Shown in pieces: positions 52,133 through 60,490 of a stretch of 64,000 nucleotides of DNA. The DNA is from Sorangium cellulosum So ce56 (lineage in GTDB: Bacteria > Myxococcota_A > Polyangia > Polyangiales > Polyangiaceae). Under the pieces are notes generated by a model that worked only from the letters and a program-made list of their open reading frames with translations, was not told the origin of the DNA and did not search any database. The stretch spans positions 4,050,501 through 4,114,500 of the forward strand of contig NC_010162.1 in assembly GCF_000067165.1 (NCBI RefSeq), read 5' to 3'. Positions within the stretch are counted from its first letter, which is position 1; the number at the start of each line of letters is the position of its first letter. Both the position numbers and the translations under genes were made by a program.

Positions 52133-52156
52133 CGGCGCGCGCAGGGGGGCGCGCCG
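52133..52156 (+). terminator. 8-bp hairpin after the SNF2 gene
   Basis: CGGCGCGC (52133-52140) and GCGCGCCG (52149-52156) form a perfect stem around an 8-base G-rich loop, 9 bp past the stop codon. No T-tract follows. Confidence 0.5.
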
Positions 52157-52289
52157 ATCGGGGCGCTCCCGGCCGAGCCATGAGGGCGCGCAGGGGAGCG
52201 CGCCCTTCATGGGGGCACGGGTGGATCCATGGCGGCGCTCGGAGTGGCGCTCGCGGCGCCTTCCGGCACCGCAGGGCGGGGGAGGGGGG

Positions 52290-52898
52290 CTACGGCTTGC
52301 GGCCGCCGCTCAGGACCATCAGGTGGTACTTGCCGAACTCGCTCTGCCCCAGGGTGAACAGGACCTCGATCAGGAGGCGGTACGGCGTGGTTGCGTCGGC
52401 GACGATGATCGCCTCCGACGACGACGGATCGAGCCCTTTCGCAGCGCGAATGGCCTTGTCCGTCTCGCGCGCGTGGGACAGGGCGTTCGCCAGCGGCACG
52501 ATGTAGAGATCGTTCGGGCCGCTGCGCTTGTACTTTGCGTCGACGCCCGACTGCGCGAGCTGCTCGCGGTTGGGCAGCATGACGATCGGGGTCGGATCCT
52601 CGCCGACCAGGATCTGCGACTTCGAGACGATGACGACGACACCCTCCTGGGAGGGCTCGGCCTGCATCACCGACTTCGGCAGGGTGAGGTCCTTCGACTG
52701 CGGGATGGATGCCGCCGACGATCCCACGCTCTTCAGCAAGAAGACGAGGATGATCGTCATCAGGTCGAGCATCGCCGTGATGTTCAGGAAGTCGATCTCA
52801 GGGTCCCGCCGGTTCCTTCGGATCGCCTTCCGGAGGGCCGCTTTGTAGCGGACGACGCTCGCCTTCGGCCGCGGGGCAGGTCGCTGCTCGGCGCTCAT
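52290..52898 (-). CDS. ExbD/TolR-family motor subunit (left cluster, second)
   Basis: 202 residues from ATG 52898, overlapping the preceding ExbD gene's stop by ATGA. A basic cytoplasmic N-terminus precedes the only membrane helix (AMLDLMTIILVFLLKS, ~42-57), which contains the ion-pathway Asp45. The rest is periplasmic, with the ExbD-like alpha/beta domain and a C-terminal VADATTPYRLLIEVLFTLGQSEF segment, as usual for TolR. TolR/ExbD subunits sit in a TolQ/ExbB pentamer and turn proton flow into motion of an envelope partner. Last gene of the left motor operon. Confidence 0.93.
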   Translation of the reverse strand: MSAEQRPAPRPKASVVRYKAALRKAIRRNRRDPEIDFLNITAMLDLMTIILVFLLKSVGSSAASIPQSKDLTLPKSVMQAEPSQEGVVVIVSKSQILVGEDPTPIVMLPNREQLAQSGVDAKYKRSGPNDLYIVPLANALSHARETDKAIRAAKGLDPSSSEAIIVADATTPYRLLIEVLFTLGQSEFGKYHLMVLSGGRKP

Positions 52899-53458
52899 CG
52901 GGCCACCCCGAAGTGGACCTCCGGGAACAGCACCTCCCCGTCGTCGCTCCTCAGCGCATCCATCACGTCGATGATCGTCTTGTAGTCGATGCCCGGGTTC
53001 GCCGTGATGGTCACCTGCGTCTCCTCTTTGAACTCGGGGCGGGCGTTCTTGAGGCGCTTCGCGCACGCCGTGAGCGCGGGGTAGTCATAGCTGTCGTTCG
53101 CCTTCGGCACCGTGACCCCGCCGCCCACGTCCTGGCAGCCGGTCGCGATGTTGCCGCTCGACGTCTTCAGCGAGATCCCCTGGCTGGTGATGAACGCGGA
53201 GAGGTTCAACGCCTTGCTCGAGAGCTCGCTGCGCACCTTTCCGCCGCCGATGGACGGCGGGGTCGTGTCGATCGACGACACGAATGTCACCGACACGCTG
53301 GCGAGCACGAAGATGAGGATGTTCGTGATGATGTCGAGGTACGGAACGACGTTGAGCTCGCCGGCCTCCTCCCCGGCTTCGGGCTCCTTGGGCTGCGATA
53401 GGCGCCGGATCTTCGATCGCTGCGCCGAGCTGAGCGGGACGTCTTGCGGGTCCGCCAT
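52895..53458 (-). CDS. ExbD/TolR-family motor subunit (left cluster, first)
   Basis: 187 residues from ATG 53458, starting 3 bp after the TolQ-type gene's stop. N-terminus is charged and cytoplasmic (SKIRRLSQPKEPEAGEE). The single helix NVVPYLDIITNILIFVLASV carries Asp42. The periplasmic part has two cysteines (GCQDVGG, TACAKRL) and ends with the usual YKTIIDVMDALRS helix. With the next gene it makes two ExbD-type subunits to one ExbB-type subunit. Confidence 0.93.
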   Translation of the reverse strand: MADPQDVPLSSAQRSKIRRLSQPKEPEAGEEAGELNVVPYLDIITNILIFVLASVSVTFVSSIDTTPPSIGGGKVRSELSSKALNLSAFITSQGISLKTSSGNIATGCQDVGGGVTVPKANDSYDYPALTACAKRLKNARPEFKEETQVTITANPGIDYKTIIDVMDALRSDDGEVLFPEVHFGVAR

Positions 53459-53461
53459 GGG

Positions 53462-54139
53462 CTAGTAGCCAGGCTTGCTGCTGATCGTGAGCAGGTTGAA
53501 GACGCGCTCGGTCGTCGACTCGAGATCGTGCTGGATGTTCTTGGAGCGGGTGTGGAGCAGCACGTGCGCGATCATGCACACGACCGCGATGGCGAGGCCG
53601 AACGCCGTGTTGTACATGGCCTCCGCGATGCCGTTCGAGAGCATCCGCTGCTTGTCGGCCTGCGAGAGGCCCTGGGCTGCGATGGAGGCGAACGTGTTGA
53701 TCAGGCCGGAGACCGTCCCGATGAGGCCGATCAGCGTCGCGATGTTCGCGAGCGACCACAGGGCGCCGATGCGCTTCTCCACGGCCGGCTTGAGCTCGGA
53801 CAGCTTCTCGCTGAGGGCGGCGTCGATCTCGTCGGCCCCCTTGTTCGCGTGGGTCAGGCCGGCCTTGACGAGCTGCAGGATCGGGTAGTCGCTCGCGTCG
53901 CAGAGCTTGATGGCGCGGTCGATGTTGCCGGCCGCCACAAGCTTCTTGACCTGCGCGAAGAACTCCTTGGAGTTCACGCGGTAGCGTCCCAGCTGGAACG
54001 CGGTTCGTTCGATGATGATGGTCACCACGACCGCGGAGACGACCAGGTTCGCGATCAGGAAGGTCGGATTGTGCTTGATGGCCTCCCACATCCCACCTTC
54101 GCCACCACCCTCGGCCGCCAACATCAGCAGATGACGCAT
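53462..54139 (-). CDS. MotA/TolQ/ExbB-family proton channel subunit (left cluster)
   Basis: 225 residues from ATG 54139. Three membrane helices in the TolQ layout: ~28-48 (FLIANLVVSAVVVTIIIE), ~130-150 (NIATLIGLIGTVSGLINTF), and ~180-200 (AFGLAIAVVCMIAHVLL). The large cytoplasmic loop (KEFFAQVKKLVAAGNIDRAIKLCD) lies between the first two. The G-T-V-S-G-L motif in helix 2 and N-T-A-F-G-L in helix 3 are family marks. It is the first gene of a TolQ-TolR-TolR operon with a possible promoter at 54195-54224. Confidence 0.95.
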   Translation of the reverse strand: MRHLLMLAAEGGGEGGMWEAIKHNPTFLIANLVVSAVVVTIIIERTAFQLGRYRVNSKEFFAQVKKLVAAGNIDRAIKLCDASDYPILQLVKAGLTHANKGADEIDAALSEKLSELKPAVEKRIGALWSLANIATLIGLIGTVSGLINTFASIAAQGLSQADKQRMLSNGIAEAMYNTAFGLAIAVVCMIAHVLLHTRSKNIQHDLESTTERVFNLLTISSKPGY

Positions 54140-54194
54140 CCTCGAAGTCCCTTTCTCAGCGTCGTCAGAAGCCCGACAATCTCCAGGCGCGGCG

Positions 54195-54224
54195 ACTATA
54201 ACTGCCGCCCGATCCCGCGCGCAA
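54195..54224 (-). promoter_or_regulatory. Possible promoter of the left motor operon
   Basis: On the minus strand TTGCGC (54224-54219) and TATAGT (54200-54195) are 18 bp apart, about 55 bp before ATG 54139. It is the best sigma-70-like match in the region, but judged by eye only. Confidence 0.35.
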
Positions 54225-55083
54225 GCTCGGCGATGCTGCGGCGCTCCGAGCCGCGAGGCCGGGATCGACGAAAATCGCCGCAAGAACCAGCGTATCTCAC
54301 GGCGAGCTCGCTCCAGCCTCGGCGCGGAGGGGGCGCCGTCCGCGCCGAGGCCGGACAGGTCGGTCCGGAGACGCCTGATTCGCTCCGGCTGCCGGCGTCC
54401 GAGCGGGCTGCCGTGCTCTGCCATCGCCGCGTCGTCTGGGCGGATGAGCCGCTGCGCTCGCTCTCGGGTGACGCGGCTCGCACTGCCGCGGCGCGCGATC
54501 GGGCCGGCGGCGGTCATGCGGGCGCTGCGCCCCCTGAAATCCGCGGCATCTGCCGCTGGTCGGCCCGCACCGCTCCCGGCCGATCATGACATAACCCCGC
54601 GATTGTTGTAAAGTTTTGCCCGTATCAGAGCGCTCACGTGTGGCCAAATCTCTCTTGACGGCGCCGGGTCTCAATCGCGAAGATGCGCGAGTCCCCCGGG
54701 CGCGTCGGCGTAGCTCGGCCACAAGGCGGCACGCTCTGCGGTGAACGGGGAGCCGCGCCCAGAGCCATGAAAGGGCCCCTGGCGCGACGACGCGAAGTCA
54801 GTCTTGGACGACAGGTGGGAGAGCTGGGACGGCGCCGCGCGCCGGCACCAGAAGAGACGATCAGGACTCTTGCAGAGGTCAGCGCCGCTCGGTTAGCGTC
54901 CCGTGGGCATTTCGCCAGAGAGCGACAGCAGCACGCCGTCCACGGCCAGCGCCGCCAAGCAAAATAGGCCTCTCATCCGTCTTTACGTGTGAGTGAAAGA
55001 CTGCCGCCCCTCGGCAACACGAGTCTGACAAAGGGAACCGATCGAGTTGCGCGAAACCTCATCCCGGGGACGCGAGGCGAACT

Positions 55084-55088
55084 GGAGG
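55084..55088 (+). promoter_or_regulatory. Ribosome site fixing the start of the right TolQ-type gene
   Basis: GGAGG lies 9 bp before ATG 55098, so translation begins with M-H-G-A-Y rather than at the earlier in-frame codon 55047, which would add a polar leader. Confidence 0.7.
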
Positions 55089-55097
55089 ACAGAAGCA

Positions 55098-55760
55098 ATG
55101 CACGGAGCGTATGAAGCTTTCAAAGAGGGTGGGTGGGGTATGTGGCCCATCCTGTTCTGGTCGATCCTCACGATCGGCATCATCGTCGAACGCGCCCTCT
55201 ACCTGTTCGGCTCGTCCATCAACAAGGACGTCTTTCTCGCCACCATGCAGAAGTGCATCCTGGCGGGTGACGTTGCCAAGGCCGTGAAGATGTGTTCAGC
55301 GGCGAACGCCCCGCTCGCCCGCATCGTCCAGGCCGGCCTTGTCAAGGTGAACCGTCCCGACGAGGAGGTCCAGGCGGCGATGGACGAGGCGGCTCTCCGC
55401 GAGCTGCCGAAGATCTCGGCGCGCACCTCGTACCTCGCGCTGCTCGCGAACCTCGCGATGCTCTCCGGCCTCCTCGGGACCGTGACGGGCCTCATCAAGT
55501 CGTTCGGCTCCGTCGCCGGCGAGTCGGTCGACCCCAGCCAGAAGGCCCGCGTGCTCGCGCTCGGGATCTCCGAGGCCATGAACTGCACCGCCTTCGGCCT
55601 CGGCGTGGCCATCATCGGCCTCATCGGCTTCGCCGTGCTGAACGGCAAGACGCAGCACATCGAGGACGACATCAACGAGGCGTCGGTGCAGATCCTCAAC
55701 CTCGTCGTCGCGAACCGTCAGAAGGTGAATGTCGCAGCAGTAGGTCAGGCGGCTGCCTGA
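55098..55760 (+). CDS. MotA/TolQ/ExbB-family proton channel subunit (right cluster)
   Basis: 220 residues from ATG 55098. Helix 1 at ~14-34 (MWPILFWSILTIGIIVERAL), cytoplasmic loop with DVFLATMQKCILAGDVAKAVKMC, helix 2 (ANLAMLSGLLGTVTGLIKSF) with the G-T-V-T-G-L motif, and helix 3 (CTAFGLGVAIIGLIGFAVL). It is similar in plan but clearly different in sequence from the left-cluster copy, so this is an old duplication or two separate motors rather than a recent copy. First gene of the right operon. Confidence 0.95.
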   Translation: MHGAYEAFKEGGWGMWPILFWSILTIGIIVERALYLFGSSINKDVFLATMQKCILAGDVAKAVKMCSAANAPLARIVQAGLVKVNRPDEEVQAAMDEAALRELPKISARTSYLALLANLAMLSGLLGTVTGLIKSFGSVAGESVDPSQKARVLALGISEAMNCTAFGLGVAIIGLIGFAVLNGKTQHIEDDINEASVQILNLVVANRQKVNVAAVGQAAA

Positions 55761-55986
55761 TGGTCCTCGGCGGGCCCGGGTCGTCGAGCGCCCTCCGCGC
55801 GCGATGCCGCCTGGGCCCGCTTTCGCGCCTCGAAGCCCCGGACGGCGGCTTCCGCCGCCGGGGCCCCGGGAACTTCGGAAGAGCGACGAAGTCAGACCCA
55901 GCATGGTGGCCCACCGCGAGCTGCGGGCAGGGCGTTCCCCGGAACAACTTGGATAGGTGAGCTCAGGCTCACGTTGGGAAGGCAAT

Positions 55987-56556
55987 ATGGGCGGCGTAGA
56001 CGTCGGCGACGGTGGCGGCAAGAAGCGGTCGACGAACAGCGATATCAACATGATCCCGTTCATCGACCTGCTGATGGTCACGATTGCATTCCTGTTGATC
56101 ACGGCGGTCTGGGTCACCAACTCGCGCATGAACGCGGACGCCCAGGTCCCTGGCCCTCCGGACCCGAACAAGGAGCTCACCCCGCAGACGCCGGAGAAGG
56201 TGCTGAACCTGCACATCGGCGAGAGCGAGTTCGGGCTCGTGTGGAAGCAGGGCGCGACGGTGGTCAACGAGGTCAAGGTGAACAAGTCGCCCGTCGAGAT
56301 CGGCAGCGCGGACTCGAAGATCGTCCGCTACCCCGAGCTGGCGAAGCGGATCGAGGAGGAGTGGAAGACCCACGGCGGCCACCGGGATCCGAGCGACAAG
56401 AAGCTCGACCAGGCCATCCTCCACACCGACAACCGGACGCCCTTCAAGGAGATCGTCGCGGTGCTCGACGCGCTCTACGCGCCCAAGCGCGAGATGCGGC
56501 TGCCCGATGGGAACAAGCAGGTCCCCGTGTTCAACATGACGTTCTCGGTCCGCTGA
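55987..56556 (+). CDS. ExbD/TolR-family motor subunit (right cluster, first)
   Basis: 189 residues from ATG 55987, with GGGAAGG upstream. The membrane helix NMIPFIDLLMVTIAFLLITA carries Asp27. The periplasmic domain is long and charged (KELTPQTPEKVLNLHIGESE, then LAKRIEEEWKTHGGH) and ends in FKEIVAVLDALYAPKREM. No cysteines. A 226-bp gap separates it from the TolQ-type gene, yet same strand and family make one operon likely. Confidence 0.93.
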   Translation: MGGVDVGDGGGKKRSTNSDINMIPFIDLLMVTIAFLLITAVWVTNSRMNADAQVPGPPDPNKELTPQTPEKVLNLHIGESEFGLVWKQGATVVNEVKVNKSPVEIGSADSKIVRYPELAKRIEEEWKTHGGHRDPSDKKLDQAILHTDNRTPFKEIVAVLDALYAPKREMRLPDGNKQVPVFNMTFSVR

Positions 56557-56571
56557 GGCAGGAGCGCGCAC

Positions 56572-57153
56572 ATGGATAGGTTCAATCCGAAGCACCACAA
56601 GAACCCCCACGCCCACGTGATCCACCAGCCGGGCCGCCGGCTGATGAAGGGCGTGCCGCTCCGGTTCGTGTGGAACAAGGTGTCCGGGCACGGGGCTCGA
56701 AGCCCGAACGCGGGGCTCAACCTCGTGAGCTTCATCGACTTCCTCGTCGTGACCGTGATCTTCCTCCTGATGTCCTTCTCGGCGTCAGGCGAGATCGCCG
56801 TCGACAAGAACGTCAAGCTCCCGAAGGCGGAGAACGTCGAGGACGTCATCGACGCGCCGATGGTCGCCGTGAACGGCAACCAGATCCTCGTCGACGGCGC
56901 CCTGGCCGGGTCGACCCGCGCGATCGAGGAGCTCGGGCGGCTTCAGAAGATCGACGAGCTCTTCAACCTGCTCAAGAACAAGCGCGAGCTGTGGAAGCAG
57001 GTGCAGCCGAACAAGCCGTTCCCCGGCGTGTGCATCCTCCAGGTCGATCAGAACGTGCCCGCGCTGGTCGTGAAGAGCGTGTTCCAGACCGCGGCGTTCG
57101 CCGGTTACCCGAACGTCAGCTTCATGGTCAGCAAGCTCCCGAAGTCGCAGTGA
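56572..57153 (+). CDS. ExbD/TolR-family motor subunit (right cluster, second)
   Basis: 193 residues from ATG 56572, 15 bp after the previous stop. The cytoplasmic N-terminus is long and His/Lys/Arg-rich (PKHHKNPHAHVIHQPGRR). The helix NLVSFIDFLVVTVIFLLMSF carries Asp56. The periplasmic domain keeps the ExbD fold (ILQVDQNVPALVVKSVFQTA). As in the left cluster, this makes a second ExbD-type subunit for one channel protein. Confidence 0.93.
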   Translation: MDRFNPKHHKNPHAHVIHQPGRRLMKGVPLRFVWNKVSGHGARSPNAGLNLVSFIDFLVVTVIFLLMSFSASGEIAVDKNVKLPKAENVEDVIDAPMVAVNGNQILVDGALAGSTRAIEELGRLQKIDELFNLLKNKRELWKQVQPNKPFPGVCILQVDQNVPALVVKSVFQTAAFAGYPNVSFMVSKLPKSQ

Positions 57154-57343
57154 TCCCCGCTTCTTGACCTATCGAGCACAGAAGGATGGGGCACGCCGGG
57201 CGACCCCCGGCGGCCTCGGTCACCATGGAACGTGGTGGCTCCAGCGGCGCGCTCGGCGCGGCCTTCGCCTCTACGCGGCTCGCGTGGAGGAGGCTGCCTT
57301 GCTCGGGTGATCGGGCTGGGGCCTCCTGCGTGGAGCCTCTGCT

Positions 57344-58348
57344 ATGTCCTCTGAACAGCCGCCCCGCGAGCGCGGCCTGCCGTCGGTCTACAAGGCGCGC
57401 GAGGCGCGCTCCAAGATGCGCTGGCCCCCGGCGAAGTTCTGGGGTTACACGGCCCTCGTCCTGGCGGTCTCGGCGATCCTCCACTGGAAGTGGTCGCAGG
57501 GGCAGATGGAGAGCGCGCGCCAGAAGCTGATGGCGCGCCAGCGCGCGGTCGCCGTCGAGCTCGGCCCGCGCTGGTTCCCCATGCGCGAGCGCGTGGAGGG
57601 CTGGACCCTCGATCTTGCGCGGAGCGCCGGCGCCGATCTCGTGGATCGGGAGGCGCTCAAGACGTGGAATTTCCGTGAGCTTGCGGGCATTTACCTGCGC
57701 CTCCGGGTAGACGAGGCCACGGGCGTCGACGCCGTCCGGAAGAACGCGCAGCAGTCGCTCCGCGACGCGTTCACTGCGTGCCTCTTGCGTGTGCCGAACC
57801 CGAACCCGCTGGCCGGCGCGGAGTGCAAGCGCACGCGGGACTGCCCGGCGGGCGAGTACTGCAACGAGGCCGAGCGCTGCTCCAGGCCCGCGCAGCCCTT
57901 CAACCTGCGCGTGGCCTACCGGACGATGCACGTCCTCTCGGACGAGTGGGTGCGTGACGCACAGGATGCCTCGAGCGAGCTCCGCTTGCGGCTGCTGGAG
58001 TCCAGCTTCGAGGACACGATGCGCGACGATGTTCCGCTCGCGGCGGAGCTCCTCACGCGGGCACAGTATTACCTCCTCGTCCTCGACGAGCCGGCCGAGG
58101 GAGCAGCGAGCACCGAGGCGTTGCTCGGGGTGCCGCACATGGCGCGGGTCGGGGTGTGGCGGCTGTCGGACGGCAAGCCCATCCTGCGGGTGCGCCGCGA
58201 AGCGAGCGGCAATCTCATCGGCGGGACGCCCTCGGTCGAGGGGAGCGTGCTCGACGCACGGCAGCGGCAGGCGAACAGCTGCGCGCTCGCGCTCGCGGTG
58301 CGCGAAGCGATGGGCGACACCACGGCCGCGGTCACCGAGCCGCAGTGA
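57344..58348 (+). CDS. Cys-rich single-span membrane protein linked to the right motor operon
   Basis: 334 residues from ATG 57344. A basic N-terminus and one membrane helix (~32-48, FWGYTALVLAVSAILHW) place ~285 residues outside. There a compact cysteine segment has four Cys at 161, 167, 173 and 179 with exact C-x5-C-x5-C-x5-C spacing (ending CPAGEYC, CNEAERC), suggesting two disulfides. The flanks are helical (ARQKLMARQRAVAVELG) or beta (YRTMHVLSDEWVRDA). No family recognised. It lies 190 bp after the last ExbD-type gene and may be the periplasmic load or clamp of that motor; this rests on position only. Confidence 0.78.
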   Translation: MSSEQPPRERGLPSVYKAREARSKMRWPPAKFWGYTALVLAVSAILHWKWSQGQMESARQKLMARQRAVAVELGPRWFPMRERVEGWTLDLARSAGADLVDREALKTWNFRELAGIYLRLRVDEATGVDAVRKNAQQSLRDAFTACLLRVPNPNPLAGAECKRTRDCPAGEYCNEAERCSRPAQPFNLRVAYRTMHVLSDEWVRDAQDASSELRLRLLESSFEDTMRDDVPLAAELLTRAQYYLLVLDEPAEGAASTEALLGVPHMARVGVWRLSDGKPILRVRREASGNLIGGTPSVEGSVLDARQRQANSCALALAVREAMGDTTAAVTEPQ

Positions 58349-58423
58349 GGGCGCGCCGCCCCCGCGGCGTGCGTGCCGCTCATCGCGCCTGCGCGCGTGA
58401 GCTCGCCTCGTAGCCCGCGCCGC

Positions 58424-58459
58424 CGCGTGAGCTCACGCGCGCTGCCGCGCCGCGGCGCG
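58424..58459. terminator. Two back-to-back perfect palindromes between convergent genes
   Basis: CGCGTGAGCTCACGCG (58424-58439) and CGCGCCGCGGCGCG (58446-58459) are both perfectly self-complementary. They lie between the end of the motor operon and the glycerate kinase stop at 58470. A double GC-hairpin terminator is the simplest reading; there is no T-run. Confidence 0.5.
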
Positions 58460-58469
58460 CGCTGCCGCG

Positions 58470-59771
58470 TCAGCGCACGCGCGCGCCTCCGGGGAAGTCT
58501 CGCGCGACGATGTGCAGGTCCGTGAGGTTGTGACCTGTCGGGCCCGTCTCGACGCGCGTGCCGAGCGCGCGGTGGACGACGGCGTCGTCGAAGCGCGCGA
58601 GCGCGGCGTCGATCGTGCGGTCGTCCATCGCGGCGGCTGCCGCGCGGGCAACGGCCGCTCCCGCCGCGCCGGAGCTGCCGTCGACGCCGTCGGAGGCCGC
58701 GCAGAGGAGCGCGACGTCCGGCGGCAAGCCGCGCAGGGCGGCGAGCGCGATCCATCCTGCGCGGCCGCCGGCGCCGCGGTGGGCCGGCAGCGCCAGCGTC
58801 GGTTCGCACGGGATCACGACCGCTTCGCCGGGAGCGAGGGTGCGCGCGAGCGCGAGGCGACGCTCCACGATCGCGCGCGCGTCGCCGTCCTCGGCGGGGG
58901 CGGCGGTGGCGCGGAGGCCTGCCCTGTCGGCGAGGGCCGCCGCCACGCGCTCCGCGAGCTTGTCCGGATCGGCGAGCACGCGCGCTTCCAGGCGCCGCGC
59001 GTCCGCCGGCTTCAGCGACTCGCTGAACGCGGGCGCGAGCCGCGCGAACCGAGGGGCCCAGCGATCGAGCGCGGCGAGCGCCTGCTCCACGCGCGTCGGG
59101 TCCGGGACGGTGGGGCCCGAGCCGACGTCGTGCGGGAGTCCACCCACGACGTCGCTCATGAGCAGCGTCAGCACCCGCGCCGGGGCCGCCGCCGCCGCGA
59201 GCCGCCCGCCCTTGATCCGCGACAGGTGGCGGCGAACGAGGTTGACGTCCTGGATCGGCGCGCCTGCTTCCAGGAGCTCTGCGACGACGGCCTGCTTGTC
59301 CGCGAGGGACACGCCCGGAGGCGGCGCGGCGAGCAGCGCCGAGGCGCCGCCGGAGAGGAGGGCGATCAACAGATCCTCGGGCCCGAGCGCGGCCGCGACG
59401 GCGAGGGCCGCCTCGGCCGCGTCCACGCTGCGCGCGTCGGGGATGGGGTGCGCCGCGCGCATCACGCGCAGCGGGCGCAGCGCGGCCTCCTCGGGGTCGG
59501 CCAGCGATGTCGTCTCATCGCGCGCGGCGAGCGCCGGGGCCGCGACGGTGACGACGAGCCCTCCGGCGATCCTGTCACCCCAGCGGCGGAGCGCCCCCTG
59601 GGCCATCCCGGGCGCTGCCTTCCCCGCCGCGATCACGAACACGCGGCCGCGGTGCGCTCCGGCCTCGGCGTCGAGCGCGCGCTCGACGAGCCGAGCTGGG
59701 TCGAGCTCTGTCAGCCCGGCGCGGAACGCGGCCACCAGCGCCGCGCGCAGCTCGTCGAGCGCGGCGCTCAA
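58470..59771 (-). CDS. Glycerate 2-kinase, GckA/MOFRL type
   Basis: 433 residues from TTG 59771; TTGA overlaps the stop of the upstream gene, and no better start is in frame. Family marks are VIAAGKAAPGMAQGAL (~47-62), ALLSGGASALLAAP, VRRHLSRIKGGRLA and, in the C-terminal MOFRL domain, ASDGVDGSSGAAGA near 360 and TGPTGHNLTDLHI at the end. It phosphorylates glycerate to 2-phosphoglycerate, feeding glyoxylate, serine or sugar-acid carbon to glycolysis. It is third in an overlapping trio with an HD hydrolase and a secreted protein, with no other glycerate genes present. Confidence 0.92.
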   Translation of the reverse strand: MSAALDELRAALVAAFRAGLTELDPARLVERALDAEAGAHRGRVFVIAAGKAAPGMAQGALRRWGDRIAGGLVVTVAAPALAARDETTSLADPEEAALRPLRVMRAAHPIPDARSVDAAEAALAVAAALGPEDLLIALLSGGASALLAAPPPGVSLADKQAVVAELLEAGAPIQDVNLVRRHLSRIKGGRLAAAAAPARVLTLLMSDVVGGLPHDVGSGPTVPDPTRVEQALAALDRWAPRFARLAPAFSESLKPADARRLEARVLADPDKLAERVAAALADRAGLRATAAPAEDGDARAIVERRLALARTLAPGEAVVIPCEPTLALPAHRGAGGRAGWIALAALRGLPPDVALLCAASDGVDGSSGAAGAAVARAAAAAMDDRTIDAALARFDDAVVHRALGTRVETGPTGHNLTDLHIVARDFPGGARVR

Positions 59772-60490
59772 CGGGTCCTCGCGGCGACCACGCCGCGCTG
59801 CGCCGCCCCCTGGGCGGGGGCGCGGTCGCCTGCGTCGACGAGGTGCGCGCGGAGGACGTGGTGCCAGCCGAGCGTGACCGAGAGGAGCGCCCGCTGCGCG
59901 TCGCGCGGGCCGTCGTCGCCCGAGAGCTCCGGCCCGCGAAAGCGGAGCGCGCCCCGCAGGCCGAGGAACGGGCCCGTGGCGTCTCCCAGGAGCGGCACGT
60001 CGAGCGACAGCGAGAGCTCCAGCCCGGGCTCCGCGGCGAGCCCGGCTCCGGGCGGCGCTTCCCAGAACGAGCCCACGCCGAGCGCCACGGAATCGATGAA
60101 GAGGTCGAGCCAGGGGGCGCTGCGCTCGAGATCGCTCGCATAGCGGGCGAGGAAGAGCGGCTGGATGAAGACGCCGCCCGCGATCGAGCGCGCGACGGGC
60201 GCTCCCTCTGCGCCGAGCGCGTCGGTGTAGTGCGCGTACACGCCGGCGGTCGAGAGGTACACCGCGGCGCCGCGCGCGCAGAGCGCCGGACCGCCGTCCG
60301 CGAACGAGGCGCCCGCGCCCGCGCGCAGATCGAGGTCTCCGTCCAGCCGGCCGTACGCGCCGTCGCCTTCCGCGTGCGCCGTGGACGCCACCGCGAGCAC
60401 CGCGAGCGCTGCGACGCTGGCGAGCGCTCTGGTGATGGCGCGGCGCGTGGGCTCGGACGATCCACCGGCTGCCTTGTCCCTGGTGGTCAT
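59768..60490 (-). CDS. Secreted protein, possibly an outer-membrane barrel
   Basis: 240 residues from ATG 60490, overlapping the HD gene's stop by one base. Signal peptide with LASVAALAVLAVASTAHA, cleavage before EGDG. The mature part alternates hydrophobic and polar residues in strand-like stretches (GRLDGDLDLRAGAGASFAD, AAVYLSTAGVYAHYTD, LELSLSLDVPLLG, LLSVTLGWHHVL), which fits a small beta-barrel but is not diagnostic. One cysteine (LCARG). No recognised family. It is translationally coupled to both neighbours. Confidence 0.72.
   Translation of the reverse strand: MTTRDKAAGGSSEPTRRAITRALASVAALAVLAVASTAHAEGDGAYGRLDGDLDLRAGAGASFADGGPALCARGAAVYLSTAGVYAHYTDALGAEGAPVARSIAGGVFIQPLFLARYASDLERSAPWLDLFIDSVALGVGSFWEAPPGAGLAAEPGLELSLSLDVPLLGDATGPFLGLRGALRFRGPELSGDDGPRDAQRALLSVTLGWHHVLRAHLVDAGDRAPAQGAAQRGVVAARTR

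Larger units (their letters stand above)
54140..55097. other. 958-bp gene-free divergent control region between two motor operons
   Basis: No supported gene. The left end holds the possible TolQ-type promoter. Around 54600-54625 is a locally AT-rich patch (TTGTTGTAAAGTTTTG). The right end carries the ribosome site at 55084-55088. Short open frames here are Arg/Pro-rich and without resemblance. The length is unusual for a divergent promoter region and leaves room for a small RNA or upstream activator sites, which I cannot identify. Confidence 0.5.
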
